Shown here: positions 45,698 through 56,317 of the stretch, piece by piece
Layout: each line of letters begins with the position of its first letter
Numbering within the stretch: the stretch's first letter is position 1
Assembly: GCA_037693485.1 (NCBI GenBank)
Contig: CM075347.1
Location: forward strand, 63,708,501 to 63,772,500
DNA from: Kitagawia praeruptora
Lineage: Eukaryota > Streptophyta > Magnoliopsida > Apiales > Apiaceae
Length of the DNA stretch: 64,000 bases
Direction: 5' to 3'
Notes under the pieces: model-generated
What the model was told of the DNA's origin: nothing
The model's input: only the letters and a program-made list of their open reading frames with translations
Database searches by the model: none
Position numbers and translations under genes: made by a program

Positions 45698-45937
45698 TTA
45701 TTTTAAGTTTGGAAAAGCTTCTAGCAGCAGCCTTTCCGCAATCTTCTCTATCTCCTTTTGATCGGAGATCCGCTCTTCTTCGAGATAAGTATGAAACTTA
45801 TCTACCCAAAGATCAAGCTGCTCATTAGTAGTAGCTATCTCCATCTCCTTCTTGAGACTAGGAGGCTCTGGCTTCACTCCTCCGCTTGCTCCTGACGCCG
45901 ATGATGATGACATGTCTTCTGCTTTCCTCTTGCTCAT
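45698..45937 (-). CDS. small ORF in the Sirevirus #2 spacer, function unknown
   Basis: 79 codons from ATG 45935-45937. A frame-compatible upstream ATG at 45974-45976 is only about 20 bases from the TATA box, so I chose the inner one. The product begins MSKRKAED (a possible nuclear signal), has a Ser/Gly-rich segment, then a predicted helical, acidic C-terminus (LDLWVDKFHTYLEEERISDQ…LLLEAFPNLK). It is in sense with its element, between pol and ORF3. A TATA box lies 58 bases upstream. While pol and ORF3 of this copy are full of stops, this short frame is open, which may be chance at this length. I do not recognise the family. Confidence 0.5.
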   Translation of the reverse strand: MSKRKAEDMSSSSASGASGGVKPEPPSLKKEMEIATTNEQLDLWVDKFHTYLEEERISDQKEIEKIAERLLLEAFPNLK

Positions 45938-45994
45938 TTTGGACTCTAGAGTTCTTAGGGTGTTAAGTGAGAACAAAGGGTTTAGCTTTGGTCT

Positions 45995-46002
45995 TATTTA
46001 TA
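45995..46002 (-). promoter_or_regulatory. TATA box upstream of the small spacer ORF
   Basis: TATAAATA on the minus strand within GTGTTATAAATAAGACC. With a normal 30-base spacing transcription would begin near 45966 and the 5' UTR would be about 30 bases. It is internal to the retrotransposon, not in an LTR. Confidence 0.55.
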
Positions 46003-46330
46003 ACACATTAAGTGACTCTACAGCTTCCAACTGCCTCTTTTTAATGTAGTAATTTAACTTTTAAATTAAAAAGACTGACAAATACCCGTAGTCATATCAA
46101 ATGACACAAGTACTTATCACTAAGCAGGCGTATGAGATAAGTTAATGTCACGTGACTACTCATTACAGAAATTGAAACAGGCATGTGATTTGAATTTAGC
46201 ATAGTCATAGCAAACATGCTGTCAAATAAACAAGTAGCACATAGGACAGTAACTTCTCATGACAGTAACATTGAAAGTTAAGGTCACGAGCTGTAATTTT
46301 AACCACATTGAAAATGTAAAGACTAGTAAG

Positions 46331-48218
46331 TTAACATACCAGATTTAGCATTCCCAATTCACTTACCAACCTGTTGAAGGTTGCTTCATCTAGTGGCTTC
46401 GTAAAAATATCTGCAAGTTGCTTTTCTGTTGGAACATAAATCAGCTTCACAGTTCCCCTTTCAACATGCTCTCTTAGGAAATGATGTTTGATATCAATGT
46501 GCTTTGTCCTGGAGTGTTGAACTGGATTGTCTGAGATAGCTATGGCACTAGTATTATCACAATAAATAGGGATATTGGACAACTTCAAGCCATAACCCAT
46601 TAGCTGATTTTTCATCCAAAGAATTTGAGCACAGCAACTTCCAACTGCGATATATTCAGCTTCTGCAGTTGAAGTAGATACAGAATACTGCTTCTTGATA
46701 AACCATGACATTAATCTTCCACCCAGAAATTGACAGCTTCCTATTGTACTTTTCCTGTCAATCTTGCATCCAGCATAGTCTGAATCCAAATAACCAACCA
46801 AGTCAAATCAAGTATCTTTAGGATACCAAAGGCCTAAGTTTGGAGTGCCTTTGAGATATCTAAAGATTCTCTTGATTGCTACTAAGTGTGATTCTTTTGG
46901 ATCAGCTTGAAACCTTGCACAGAGACATGTAGCAAACATGATGTCTGGTCTGCTAGCAGTTAAGTACAGCAACGATCCCATCATGCCTCTGTAGATACTA
47001 GAATCCACTTTCTTTCCTTTAGGATCCAAATCCAGCTTGATTGCAGTAGAGATAGGTGTCTTGGCAGGTGATGCATCTTCCATATTGAACTTTTTGAGAA
47101 GTTCCTTGACATATTTTGATTGGCTTATGTAGATACCATCATCCTTTTGATGAATTTGTAGACCTAGGAAAAATGATAGTTCTCCCATCATGCTCATCTC
47201 ATACTTGCTCTTCATAAGAGATGAAAACTTTTCACATAGCTTCTCATTTGTAGAACCAAAGATTATGTCATCAACATAAATCTGAACCAGAATGATGTCC
47301 TTGCCATGGTGCTTGTAGAACAGTGTCTTATCCACTACACCTCTTGTAAATTGATTCTCAATGAGAAAAGTAGATAGAGTTTCATACCAAGCTCGAGGGG
47401 CTTGCTTCAATCCATAAAGTGCTTTGAACAGCTTGTAGACAAAGTCATACAACTCAGCATCCTCAAATCCAGGTGGCTGTTCGACATACACTTCCTCTTC
47501 TTATTCTTCATTAAGAAAAGCACTTTTGACATTCATTTGGAACACTTTGAAGTTACAGTGTGCATCATAGGCTAAAAATATCCGAATAGCTTCAAGTCTG
47601 GCAACAGGAGCAAATGTTTCATCATAATCGGTTCCTTCCTGTTGACAGTAACCTTTAGCTGCTAGCCTTGCCTTGTTTCTTGTCACATTTCCACTTTCAT
47701 CCAACTTGTTTCTGAAAACCCACTTTGTGTCAACTACTAACTTCCCTTTGGGTCTAGGGACCAGCTTCCATACATTGTTTCTCTCAAATTGATTTAGCTC
47801 TTCTTGCATAGCTAACACCCAATCTGAATCCAACAATGCTTCATCAATTGACTTTGGCTCAGTTTGAGATAGAAAACATGAAAACATGCTGTCAGCAGAA
47901 ATATTTCTTCTCGTCCTTATACCAGTAGTGGGATCACTAATGATTAGATTGCTAGTGTGATCTCTGTTCCACTTAGTGGTTCTAGGCAAGTTTCTTTCTT
48001 GATCTGCTTCATCATTTCCTCTTTGAGGTGTTGAATCTCCACCATTGATGTTTTCTCCTTCATGTTCTTCAACGTCTCCAGAATCATTCTCATTCTGATG
48101 ATTAGCTGATATAGTTTGAGATTGAGCTGGAGTTTGAGTAGCATCATTGGTGTTGACAACATTTCTTTCAAACTCAATATCCTGAGTACTAGTAGGTTCA
48201 TCAACAACAATTTCTTCT
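46331..48218 (-). pseudogene. pol: Sirevirus #2 pol: RT and RNase H, broken
   Basis: Minus-strand frame from 48218 leftwards: an acidic linker (GGDSTPQRGNDEADQER), then RT with VPRPKGKLVVDTKWVFRNKL, ETFAPVARLEAIRIFLAY and YVDDIIFGSTNE (about 47270), then RNase H with YLDSDYAGCKIDRKS and STAEAEYIAVGSC, ending ADIFTKPLDEATF and a stop at 46331. Two in-frame stops, TAA at 47501-47503 and TGA at 46808-46810 (in the place of one codon each), break it. Its protein is close to that of Sirevirus #1 pol. The RT N-terminus and everything upstream is separated by the Sirevirus #3 LTR at 48219. Confidence 0.92.
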
Positions 48219-48958
48219 TGTTAACTCGAATAACTTGTAGAAGGGGGGGTTGAATACAAGTTATATAATCGTGTCTGATTTTTGCTTGATTATATGAACA
48301 AGAATAAACGAATGAATCAAACTCTGTTTGTATTAATAAGATCAAATACAAACTCTACCAAAGGTGTACAATACCTTTAGCAGCTGCTGACAAAATAAAA
48401 CTCTCTATCTGTTTGTTTCGAATACAAACCTTATACAGAGCTACGCACACGAACTCACAACATACGTTTGTTCGACTACGACACGACCTTTTTACAATGA
48501 TATAGAGAGAGTATTTATAATGCTACCTATCAACTAATAACAGAAAGATATAATCTATACATGACAATGTTCTGCCTTCTAGTCGATAGTTTCCATCAAT
48601 AGAAAACTCTTTCCTTCATAATATCTTCTTGCTTGTTCTTCAAACAAAGATCCTGTTTTATAGCACTTGCCAGTTTCTGTAGCATCCATAATGACATCAT
48701 CAGTAACACGGCTGATATCAGGATTTCATCTTGCATCAGTATCTGATCATCATCAGTATTAGACCGTCATCAGGATTTGCTCTTTATTCCTGATATATAG
48801 TCTCCGATACACTGTTCATTCCTGACTAAAATGTACAGATAACTATCTTACACATAAATCCTATATATAGTGCTAAATCCTTTATAAGATCAGGATTACA
48901 AAAAGTATAATGCGTAAATTCTATTCTTAACATCACAACTTATGAATTATTCCTAACA
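48219..48958 (-). repeat. 3' LTR of Sirevirus #3 (740 bp)
   Basis: On the minus strand it runs from TGTTAGGAATAATTC to TTCGAGTTAACA (TGTTA/TAACA ends). A TATAAATA box lies at 48512-48519. A C-rich run occurs near its end on the minus strand (48241-48248 on plus is GGGGGGG). The right neighbour is a polypurine tract, which identifies it as the 3' LTR. Confidence 0.92.
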
Positions 48959-48976
48959 ATCTCCCCCTATTTATGC
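48959..48976 (-). promoter_or_regulatory. 3' polypurine tract of Sirevirus #3
   Basis: The minus strand reads CATAAATAGGGGGAGAT directly before the LTR. Confidence 0.9.
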
Positions 48977-49155
48977 TTTAAAATCTGAAGCATAAATCTA
49001 AGTTGTGGATGTCAAAACATATAACAATACAACGAGAATAGAATTTATGAATGTAGAATTATGAAGTTAAGTACCTCCTTCCCAAATGTAGACGTTTATC
49101 TAGTACTTAGAAGAAAGAATTTTAACTATTAATGTTGCTCTTCCTTTACCACTTC

Positions 49156-52100
49156 CTAGCTGAGATTCACCACTGTCACTCCTAGTTCTTCTTTTTTACT
49201 TCCCTTTGTCTGCTCTTTATCTCCCCCGGTCTGGTGTTGTTGTTGTTGTTGTTGTCTTTGAATTGTCTTTATCTCCCCCTTTTTGACATCAGCAACATTA
49301 ATTCCAAGAGATTCAGAAACAGAACAAATGATATTCATCAGAACTGCTTGATTTTCCATAATTGTGACTTGGTTATCTTCAAGTGATTGAAGTCTTGTTT
49401 GCATAACAATTTGAGAATTCTGAATATCTTTCAAAACATCAGAATGAACTTCAATGTTGGAAGTGCTTCTAGTATTTTCAGAATCAGAATCAGAAAGAAC
49501 TATATCTTCAAGTCTTGTAGAAGAAGTTGCTTGGGTTGTATGATATTCAAGTAATAAAACCTGATTAGAAGTATCAACATCTTCATCTTTCTGATCTGTA
49601 GCTGAAACATGATCATCATCTCCTTCACCAGTATTCTGTGTACTAACATCTTCAAATCTTGACTCCTCCTTAGAGTGATCAGAGACTGTAGATGTCTCAA
49701 TTCTAGCTGATATTGGAAGTACATACAAAGGAACACTAGTATCATTAGGAACTTCATCTGGTACATATGTATCAAGAGATTGCTTTATCCTGGCACCTCT
49801 TCTGTTAATGATTCCTGCAAGCCTCTCCTTTTGCTTCTGAGCTTTAACTTCTGGCTTTGCATTGTGATGTGCTAGGTCATTCTTCTGATACATTTTGATG
49901 AATGAATAAGTACCAGCATCCATACCTAAATTTTCAGACCAAGATTCAGGAAAAACCTGATCCCAGAAATCAAATGATGGAGGTTTCCTAATTTTCTCTC
50001 CCTCACTATGGAGTTGATCATCCATACCCTCATTCTCACTTTGACTTACTAAAGTCAACACTCTTTCTACCTCACATTTTGCCTGGTCAGGAGCCAGCCT
50101 CTCAGTTTGCAGATCTAAGTCCATCTTTTCAAGTATATCACTCAAATTTGGATAAGTGCTCTCATGACCTACAGAAAAATAGGGGCTAGAAGGAGTTTTT
50201 ATACCTGAACTCACATGGAGAGAGAGTTCCTCATTTGGCAAGGGGCTTGAGGTTTTCTCCAAGGAGTGAGCTGCTATAATCTCTGAACCCTTACAATCAT
50301 CTTCTTTCGTTTCAGAGACTACAGGCTCCAGTATACCACTTTCAGGTTCTTTACTAGACTATGATGTCTTAAGTAATACTTCATTAGACACCATAGTTAG
50401 TACATCACCGTCTTTAAGTGTTGTTTGCTGAGACTCACCCTCAAGGTGGATAGACTCTGACTGAACAAAATTTGTTTGATCTTCAGAAAAATCAACCAAA
50501 GTCATTCCTTCCATATCATAGGGTATCTCACTTGCATTCTCAGTCATCACAGAAGTCCTTTCAGCATCAGCTATCACAGTTCCTGAGTCATCCAACCTCT
50601 GACTAGATGGTTCTTGTGTTGCAGTGACTGTGACCTGATCTTTCCTACTATTCACCACTGGTGTAATAGTATCTTCTGTTGACTGCTTCCCTCTATCTAC
50701 TTCCTCCAGTTGTTCACCTTGAGCAGAAGCATCTTCAATAATGACATCCTTGTCAAATAAATATGCATGAAGTGATTGAAGTGCAACATGCTTCGAGAGT
50801 CCAAATTTCTTGACTAATTGTCTTCTGACAGATACATAAAAATACATCTTCATTAAGTCAAGTCTTTGATGTAGAAGTCCATATTCTTCAGGAAATGAAA
50901 GTCTAGGAACATTTTCACTTAGAAAATTTAGAACTGGCCTGGAAAGTTTCACTTTTAGAGAGATAAGTCCCATAGCCATTCTGTAAGACAATGTAGTTTC
51001 CCATGAAGAATCAATATCCAGATCTCTCTTGTCAAATACTGACATAGATGTAGCTTGATGTGTAGAAACCTGCATAATGTTAGTTGGACTAGACTCTGTG
51101 TGTGTAGGTGACAATTGAATCTTTCTCATTGTTCTCCTGGTATAGTGAGCAAAAGATTTATCCTGAGAAGACTCAAGAGGTGTAGACACAAAAGTGATCT
51201 TGGGATGAGATCTTTGTTCAATAGACACAGTCTTTTGAGAGACAGTATCCAGTAACTGTTTTCCCTTTTTAAGAACTACAGCCTTTTGGGAGACTACAGC
51301 CTGGCTGTGGCTAGGTTTTTCATCTCTATGTGCTAACAGAGAAAGTTGAATTGCAGCCTTCAATTCTGCTCTCTCAGCAAGAGTTAAATCATCATCATCT
51401 TCACTAGAATTACTACTACTTGACACAACAAATCTTCTCTTCCTTACAACTGATGTCTTTTGAGAAACACCAGAGGTTGGTTTCTTTGAAACAATAGGCT
51501 GTGGATCAAAATTTGGTTCTTGAATTGTTTCAGAGACTATAATGTTTTGGGCTACTTGGGTAGACACAGGTGGTTTCTCCTCCAAATGAGATTCCTGAGC
51601 CATTTCACCACAAAAGAAAGAAGAATTGTAGAAAGTAGGAAGATGAGTTTTAAGAAGTACCTGAACATGATGTGGATAATGAATTGCAGGTATTTCATCT
51701 AGATTCTTTGCATTGTCCTTCTTTATAATATCAGAGAAAATTCTCTTCTGCTGTTCATAAGAATAAACACAATATTCCCTACCAAATCTAGCTTCAACAT
51801 CAGGAATAAAATGGTTAATAAACATTTACATAAATCTATGATAATAAACCATTTTCCTGTTTTGATCTCTAAACCCAAGTTTAATACTCATCTGACTTAA
51901 GATAATATGACCAATGTTAATTACTCTGTCATAAAGCAAACTATAAGCAATATGTGATGTAACAGAAGTAATTTGCTGAAAAGAACTACATTTACCAGTA
52001 AAACATGTAGCAATTTGATCAAAGTAAAAAGACCATTCCTTTCCAAGAAAAGACCTATTCAACTGGCTCATGTTGTCTAGAGGTCCATTATAACCTAATT

Positions 52101-52485
52101 CAGACAACATAGTTCTTACATTATCATCAGATGGTTCACTTGCATAATTATCAGTAACAGGTAAGCAAAGTACTGAATTAACAACAGATTCAGTAATGTC
52201 AAATGAATCTTGTCCTAAATGTAGAACAATCTTACCTGATTGACTCTGAATAGAATCAATTACCTCAGCATTCTCCCAAGCTTGTGTAACAGCTGCTAGA
52301 TTAATTTGTGGAGATGCTGTCAATGCAAAACTTAATGGTCCATACGCCAGAAAGTCCATGATTGGATGAAAATCAGATGACACTCCTTCCTTGTTGGTGA
52401 TAGCTGCTACATGATTATTTGTCATAAAATCAAAATCACCAAACTTAAAGGCTACTGACTTAGGTAATCTTCTCTGAGTTGCCAT
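49156..52485 (-). pseudogene. Sirevirus #3 ORF3 with two in-frame stops
   Basis: A single frame of 1110 codons from ATG 52483-52485 (MATQRRLPKSVAFKFGDFDF) to TAA 49156-49158, broken only by TAA at 51826-51828 and TAG at 50359-50361. The N-terminal domain (LGKEWSFYFDQIATCF, IAYSLLYDRVINIGHIIL) corresponds to that of Sirevirus #1 ORF3. Linkers rich in Ser/Glu/Thr/Lys follow, then a coiled coil (about 49300-49420) and the motif DVKKGE, soon after which the protein ends with a Gln-rich tail (QRQQQQQQHQ). It lacks the C-terminal 300 or so residues present in Sirevirus #1. Both stops are compatible with CAA/CAG glutamine codons changed by C-to-T. Confidence 0.85.
49270..49290 (-). promoter_or_regulatory. 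internal polypurine tract in Sirevirus #3 ORF3
   Basis: GTCAAAAAGGGGGAGATAAA on the minus strand, matching the internal tract of Sirevirus #1 at 40717-40730. Confidence 0.5.
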
Positions 52486-53140
52486 TTTTGATCTGAAAAG
52501 AACTTGAAAAATTCTTGAAATGGATTAGTGATTTTGAAAACTCAAGAGTGGTTTTTGCTTTAGAGAATGTAAAATTATAGAAAGCAATTACACGATTAGA
52601 GTTTCAAAACAAATATATTTCACAAATCTTTCAGACCACTATCCCACATTGACACGTAGATTAACAGGTGTCAGTCCCTGAAAAGTGCGGTTACCCACGA
52701 TTTTTTGGAAAATAAAATCCAAAATTGATTTTCATGAAATAAATCAGGGTATAAATAATCAATACTGATCAGCTTCCTTTTCCTGTTGACCTCTCATCAA
52801 AATAATCACAAAATACAATGTGATAATAATTCTCAAATCCTGATAGTCACACATGAAATCCTGATCAATATCATCCTGATTCCAGAGACTTAATATGGAG
52901 TTTCCACGTGGCATTTTTCTTTTATCTGAAAAAGAAATAAACAATTAATCTGAACAAAAATCAATTGATTAGATATATTCAATATTTCTTGAAAACAAGA
53001 AATACAGTCACACGCAATAATTAGCATCTGACTTCATTAAAACTTCCAAGTGACTGTTCAGCTTCTCACGTCTTTCTTTAAAAGAAACAGACGCCTTATG
53101 CCATTCTCCATAAACCTTTCAATTTCTTTTCTTCTCAACA
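52486..53140 (-). other. ORF3 upstream region of Sirevirus #3
   Basis: No gene. On the minus strand a TATTTATACCC box is near 52751-52761 and a GACACCTGTTAATCTACGTG stretch near 52655-52675. The latter recalls GTGACACCTGTCCCACTCAC upstream of ORF3 in Sirevirus #1 (about 38197). This could be a shared leader or promoter piece. Confidence 0.45.
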
Positions 53141-53356
53141 ATGCTCCTCAAACCAAAATTCCATTCAAACCCATTCTTTAGATCTTTCACGGTCGATGAA
53201 CATCCTGTTCTTGATCATCTCTTTGAAAAGATGACTCTTCTCATCGAACTAATCATGGATGGATTGGTTTCCGATAATATCCAGAGGTTTCTCCTAGAAC
53301 ATCCATCTATTGGATACAATCTGTTGATGAGTGGATTTCGTAATCAACTTATGTGA
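53141..53356 (+). other. short antisense ORF in Sirevirus #3 spacer, unknown
   Basis: 71 codons on the plus strand, opposite to its element, starting ATG in a CTCAACA-ATG context after a pyrimidine-rich stretch. The translation looks protein-like and amphipathic (DEHPVLDHLFEKMTLLIELI…) but has no motif I recognise. The proposed Tat LTR border (53322) falls at codon 61, so the natural ORF may be longer and interrupted by the Tat insertion. Could be chance. Confidence 0.3.
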
Positions 53357-54189
53357 GGTCTACGGGTAGTTGTATAGGCTAGCGATCAACTGTTCTATGA
53401 AAAAAGGTTTGGGTTGTGTTTGTGGGGGTTGAGCTGAGCTCGAGGGTATCTCCAATAATCTCAGGTGCCTTTAGAGAAAATTAGAGAACTTAATGTGTCG
53501 TACCCTGAGGTGCCTACGTACCCTTGTATTTATAGGGATCAAGCTCACGTAGTTCTAATATGATTCTGTCTCTTACTGGAATAGCTGCATTCGGTCATCT
53601 AGTTCGTGTTGGACTCAGGTTCCTTTAGAGCCTTTCACGAACTAGTTTGGCTAAGTGGAGTAGAACTCGAGTTCGTACCCCACTTATGATTCTCTCATTG
53701 GTTAGAGTTATTCTAGGATCATCTGCGCCCTAGAATTATACTCAGATACCAATTCGTTTATCTGTTCTAAATGACTTCTAGAACTTTCTGTTGGCAACTC
53801 GTAGGAACCTGGTTCTCAGGAACCTACATTTCAGGAGCCTGTTTCTCAGGGACCTCCTTGTTTCGGGACATATCGTTTAGGGACCTTCCTTTGGGTGTCA
53901 GTACCTGCACAAATAACAAACTAGTTAGACTGGATAACTCTTCATATGCTTTTATCATCTCTATGGCTGTTGTTATGCTAATTCGAACTCCTCGGCTGGG
54001 AGGAACCTGGTCTTCAAGTGCTCAGCTCAGCTTCCTGACCATTGGGAACCTCCTGATACTCGTACTTCCTTAGTCATTTCTTCTATCTGACCTTCACAAC
54101 TCGTAAGGGATCTATCTTCTGGCTTGTATGGATCGAACCCTATAGCTTAATGGGCCTAAATCTAGCCCATGGAGATTTTGGGCACAACA
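53322..54189 (-). repeat. 3' LTR of the Tat element (about 868 bp)
   Basis: On the minus strand it begins TGTTGTGCCCAAAATCTCC next to the polypurine tract. The other border is placed at 53322, where TGTTGATGAG gives TGTTG/CAACA ends; this is less certain. A TATAAATA box is at 53527-53534. The U3 part (53803-53890) holds AGGAACCTGG, AGGAACCTAC, AGGAGCCTGT and AGGGACCTC in a row. Confidence 0.75.
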
Positions 54190-54203
54190 AGTACCCCCCG
54201 GTT
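54190..54203 (-). promoter_or_regulatory. polypurine tract of the Tat element
   Basis: The minus strand reads AACCGGGGGGTACT directly before the LTR. Two similar tracts occur further inside, at 58752-58770 and 58908-58920. Confidence 0.8.
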
Positions 54204-54706
54204 CCTTGAAATCATGTAATGTGAAAGGAACCTATTCTAATTCTACGATCAAAAGTTCAATGCTAAACCATTCTAGTAACAATGCCTCACTTCAATATTT
54301 TATATCCAAGCCTACATGAGTTAACTCGGCGTAGGAAACAGGACATAAAATATTTTCAGCTTAATATAATCTTGAGTAAGCTTCCTTTGTATTAAGGAAC
54401 CTGTTATCTTGCTATTTTCTTCTTTAGATAGTTGCTCTCGAAGTCAACTCGATGCTTGCATTTAGCTCCTCTGGGAATCTAATTCGTTACTCAACTCCAC
54501 GTCTCTTTAAATTTAATAATTTAAGAATCTATAGGAAGAGATAATGGTTGGCAGCTGGAGATAAGTTAAAGTTCGAATTGAACTTATCACTTACCAAAGT
54601 TGTAGTTAATGCATGAGTTCCCAAGGTTCACACGCCTTTCACACATATACCTCTTCGTTTTTACCGCTCCACTAATGCTCTGACGCGTGTACGGAACTGT
54701 CTTGAT

Positions 54707-54714
54707 TATATAAA
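54707..54714 (+). promoter_or_regulatory. TATA box of the antisense gene in the Tat element
   Basis: TATATAAA in the context TTGATTATATAAACACAC. Transcription would begin near 54740, giving a leader with an AGAGAGAGAAGAAGAAAAAG tract before intron 1. Confidence 0.65.
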
Positions 54715-54849
54715 CACACTTCTAACTCCAAGTCTAGTTTTTACCTTTACCAAATATCTTCCAAAACCCTTAGAGAGAGAAGAAGAAAAAGAAGTCCGAC
54801 GGTCACTTACTCAATCCAAGCTCTCCGTCGCCGCTTTCTTCTAATTAAG

Positions 54850-55253
54850 GTATGACTTGCTTTCTTTCTGCTCTTTTGACTCCATTTCGTACTGTCTGCA
54901 CTTTCGTGTCTTGCATGTCGCTGTTCTTCGTTTTCTTCTCTTTGTATGTGTACATTTGTATCTATTCCATGCTTCTCACACAATCTTTTACTATACCCTG
55001 TTTGTTTGATCATCGATTTACGGTCCTGTGACCCTGACTTCTTCTGGGACTTAACATTGTTTATTCATATTCTGTACACACATGTTTTCGATTTGTACTG
55101 TAGTCGATGTGAGTCGTTTTAATGGTGCGTAGCTTCTGTGTAATTCACTGACTACCCTGTGTCTCATAGTTATGTCTGTCCAAGAACTTTAGAACCACTA
55201 TTTCTCTTTTAGAAGACTCAAAACCTGATTTTTTTTCCGTCTGTCTTTTGCAG
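54850..55253 (+). other. intron 1 of the antisense gene (5' UTR)
   Basis: Donor AAG-GTATGAC and acceptor TTTTTTTTCCGTCTGTCTTT-TGCAG. T-rich, 404 bp, typical plant intron. Confidence 0.65.
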
Positions 55254-56207
55254 ATGTCCTCTGATTCTACACATTCTGACCACTTATCTTCAATTCAACC
55301 TTTTATGATGCCAATAGGGGAAAGAACTAGGTCTAGGGTTGTTGTTCCAGACATTGACGAACCTGGAAATATCCTTCTCAAACCTTCGACCTTACCCTCT
55401 ACAAATCTTCCTACCCCTTCCTTTGTAGATTTGGGGGATGATTGGCCCTCTGACGGAGAAGAAGTGTTTAAGCCTGATCATAGTTTGATCCCAGATCCTG
55501 ATTTTGATAATGAAGTGTCCGTTGAAAGAGAGCTGTATAAGCAAGAAATTGTACCTTTCTGTGAAAAAATGGATTCTCTCATGACCTCGACTAGGTTAGA
55601 GAAATTGTATGAGGAATGTTTTCGTCCATCCTGCTCTATTGTTATCCCTAAGCCAGGTGAGAGAGCTCACAAATTTGATACCAAGATACCTGATCGAGGT
55701 ATTCCAAATGTTGTAACCTCTGCTGCCTTCTTCAAAGTTGGTGTATACTTCCCTCTACATCCTTTCCTGAGAGAGGTTCTTGACTTCTATGGCTTGGCCC
55801 CTCTCCAATTGACACCTAACTCATTAGTACCTACATTCTGTACACTAGCATGTTCACAACCCCACTATCTGCACATGAATTAGGTTACTTCTTCAGATTG
55901 AAGGACACTGGGAAGGGTTCTGGTTGTTTCTATCTGACTGCCTGGCCTAGTCATCAAGGCCGATGTATAAAAGGTGTTAAACAGAACTTTGATCAATGGC
56001 AAGAGCAGTTCCTTTACTGCTTTGATTGCCCCTCTATCCGCTTTGAATTCAATTGCCGTCCATTAATTCCAAAACAGACTGTTCTCACTGGAGCTTGCTT
56101 AATGAGAGCTGAAAAGGCTTTGAAGCATTCTTCGGCCATAAGAGATTGTATGATCCTATTGACCCCTGATAATTTGTCTGCCCTAGGTTTTATACCCTCA
56201 GCTTCTG

Positions 56208-56317
56208 GTATGAGTTTCCCTGTTGTTGTCCTTTCTTTTCTATTGTTATACATCTGCACTTTTACCTGCTTACTCTATATATAAATCTCTGATACTTTCT
56301 TGTATTTTCTTTTGCAG
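56208..56317 (+). other. intron 2 of the antisense gene
   Basis: Donor CTG-GTATGAG and acceptor TATTTTCTTTTGCAG. T-rich, 110 bp. The reading frame is preserved across the junction; without splicing the frame stops at 56282-56284. Confidence 0.75.

Larger units (their letters stand above)
29870..48218 (-). mobile_element. Sirevirus #2 (host element), decayed and split by other insertions
   Basis: The pieces are 29870-30205 and 42838-48218 on the minus strand, split by Sirevirus #1 (30206-42832). Order: pol (RT and RNase H, 48218-46331), spacer with a small ORF, ORF3 (44955-42838 continuing at 30205-29870). The pol end at 48218 is broken by Sirevirus #3, so gag, protease and integrase lie beyond the window. 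ORF3 and pol contain several stops, making this the oldest of the three Sireviruses. Confidence 0.85.
48219..53321 (-). mobile_element. Sirevirus #3, 3' half, interrupted by the Tat element
   Basis: From the left: 3' LTR (48219-48958), polypurine tract, ORF3 (49156-52485) and a spacer to about 53321, where the Tat LTR begins. Gag, pol and the 5' LTR must lie beyond the Tat element, outside the window. It is inserted in pol of Sirevirus #2; the five bases before the LTR are CTTCT (48214-48218). Confidence 0.85.
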
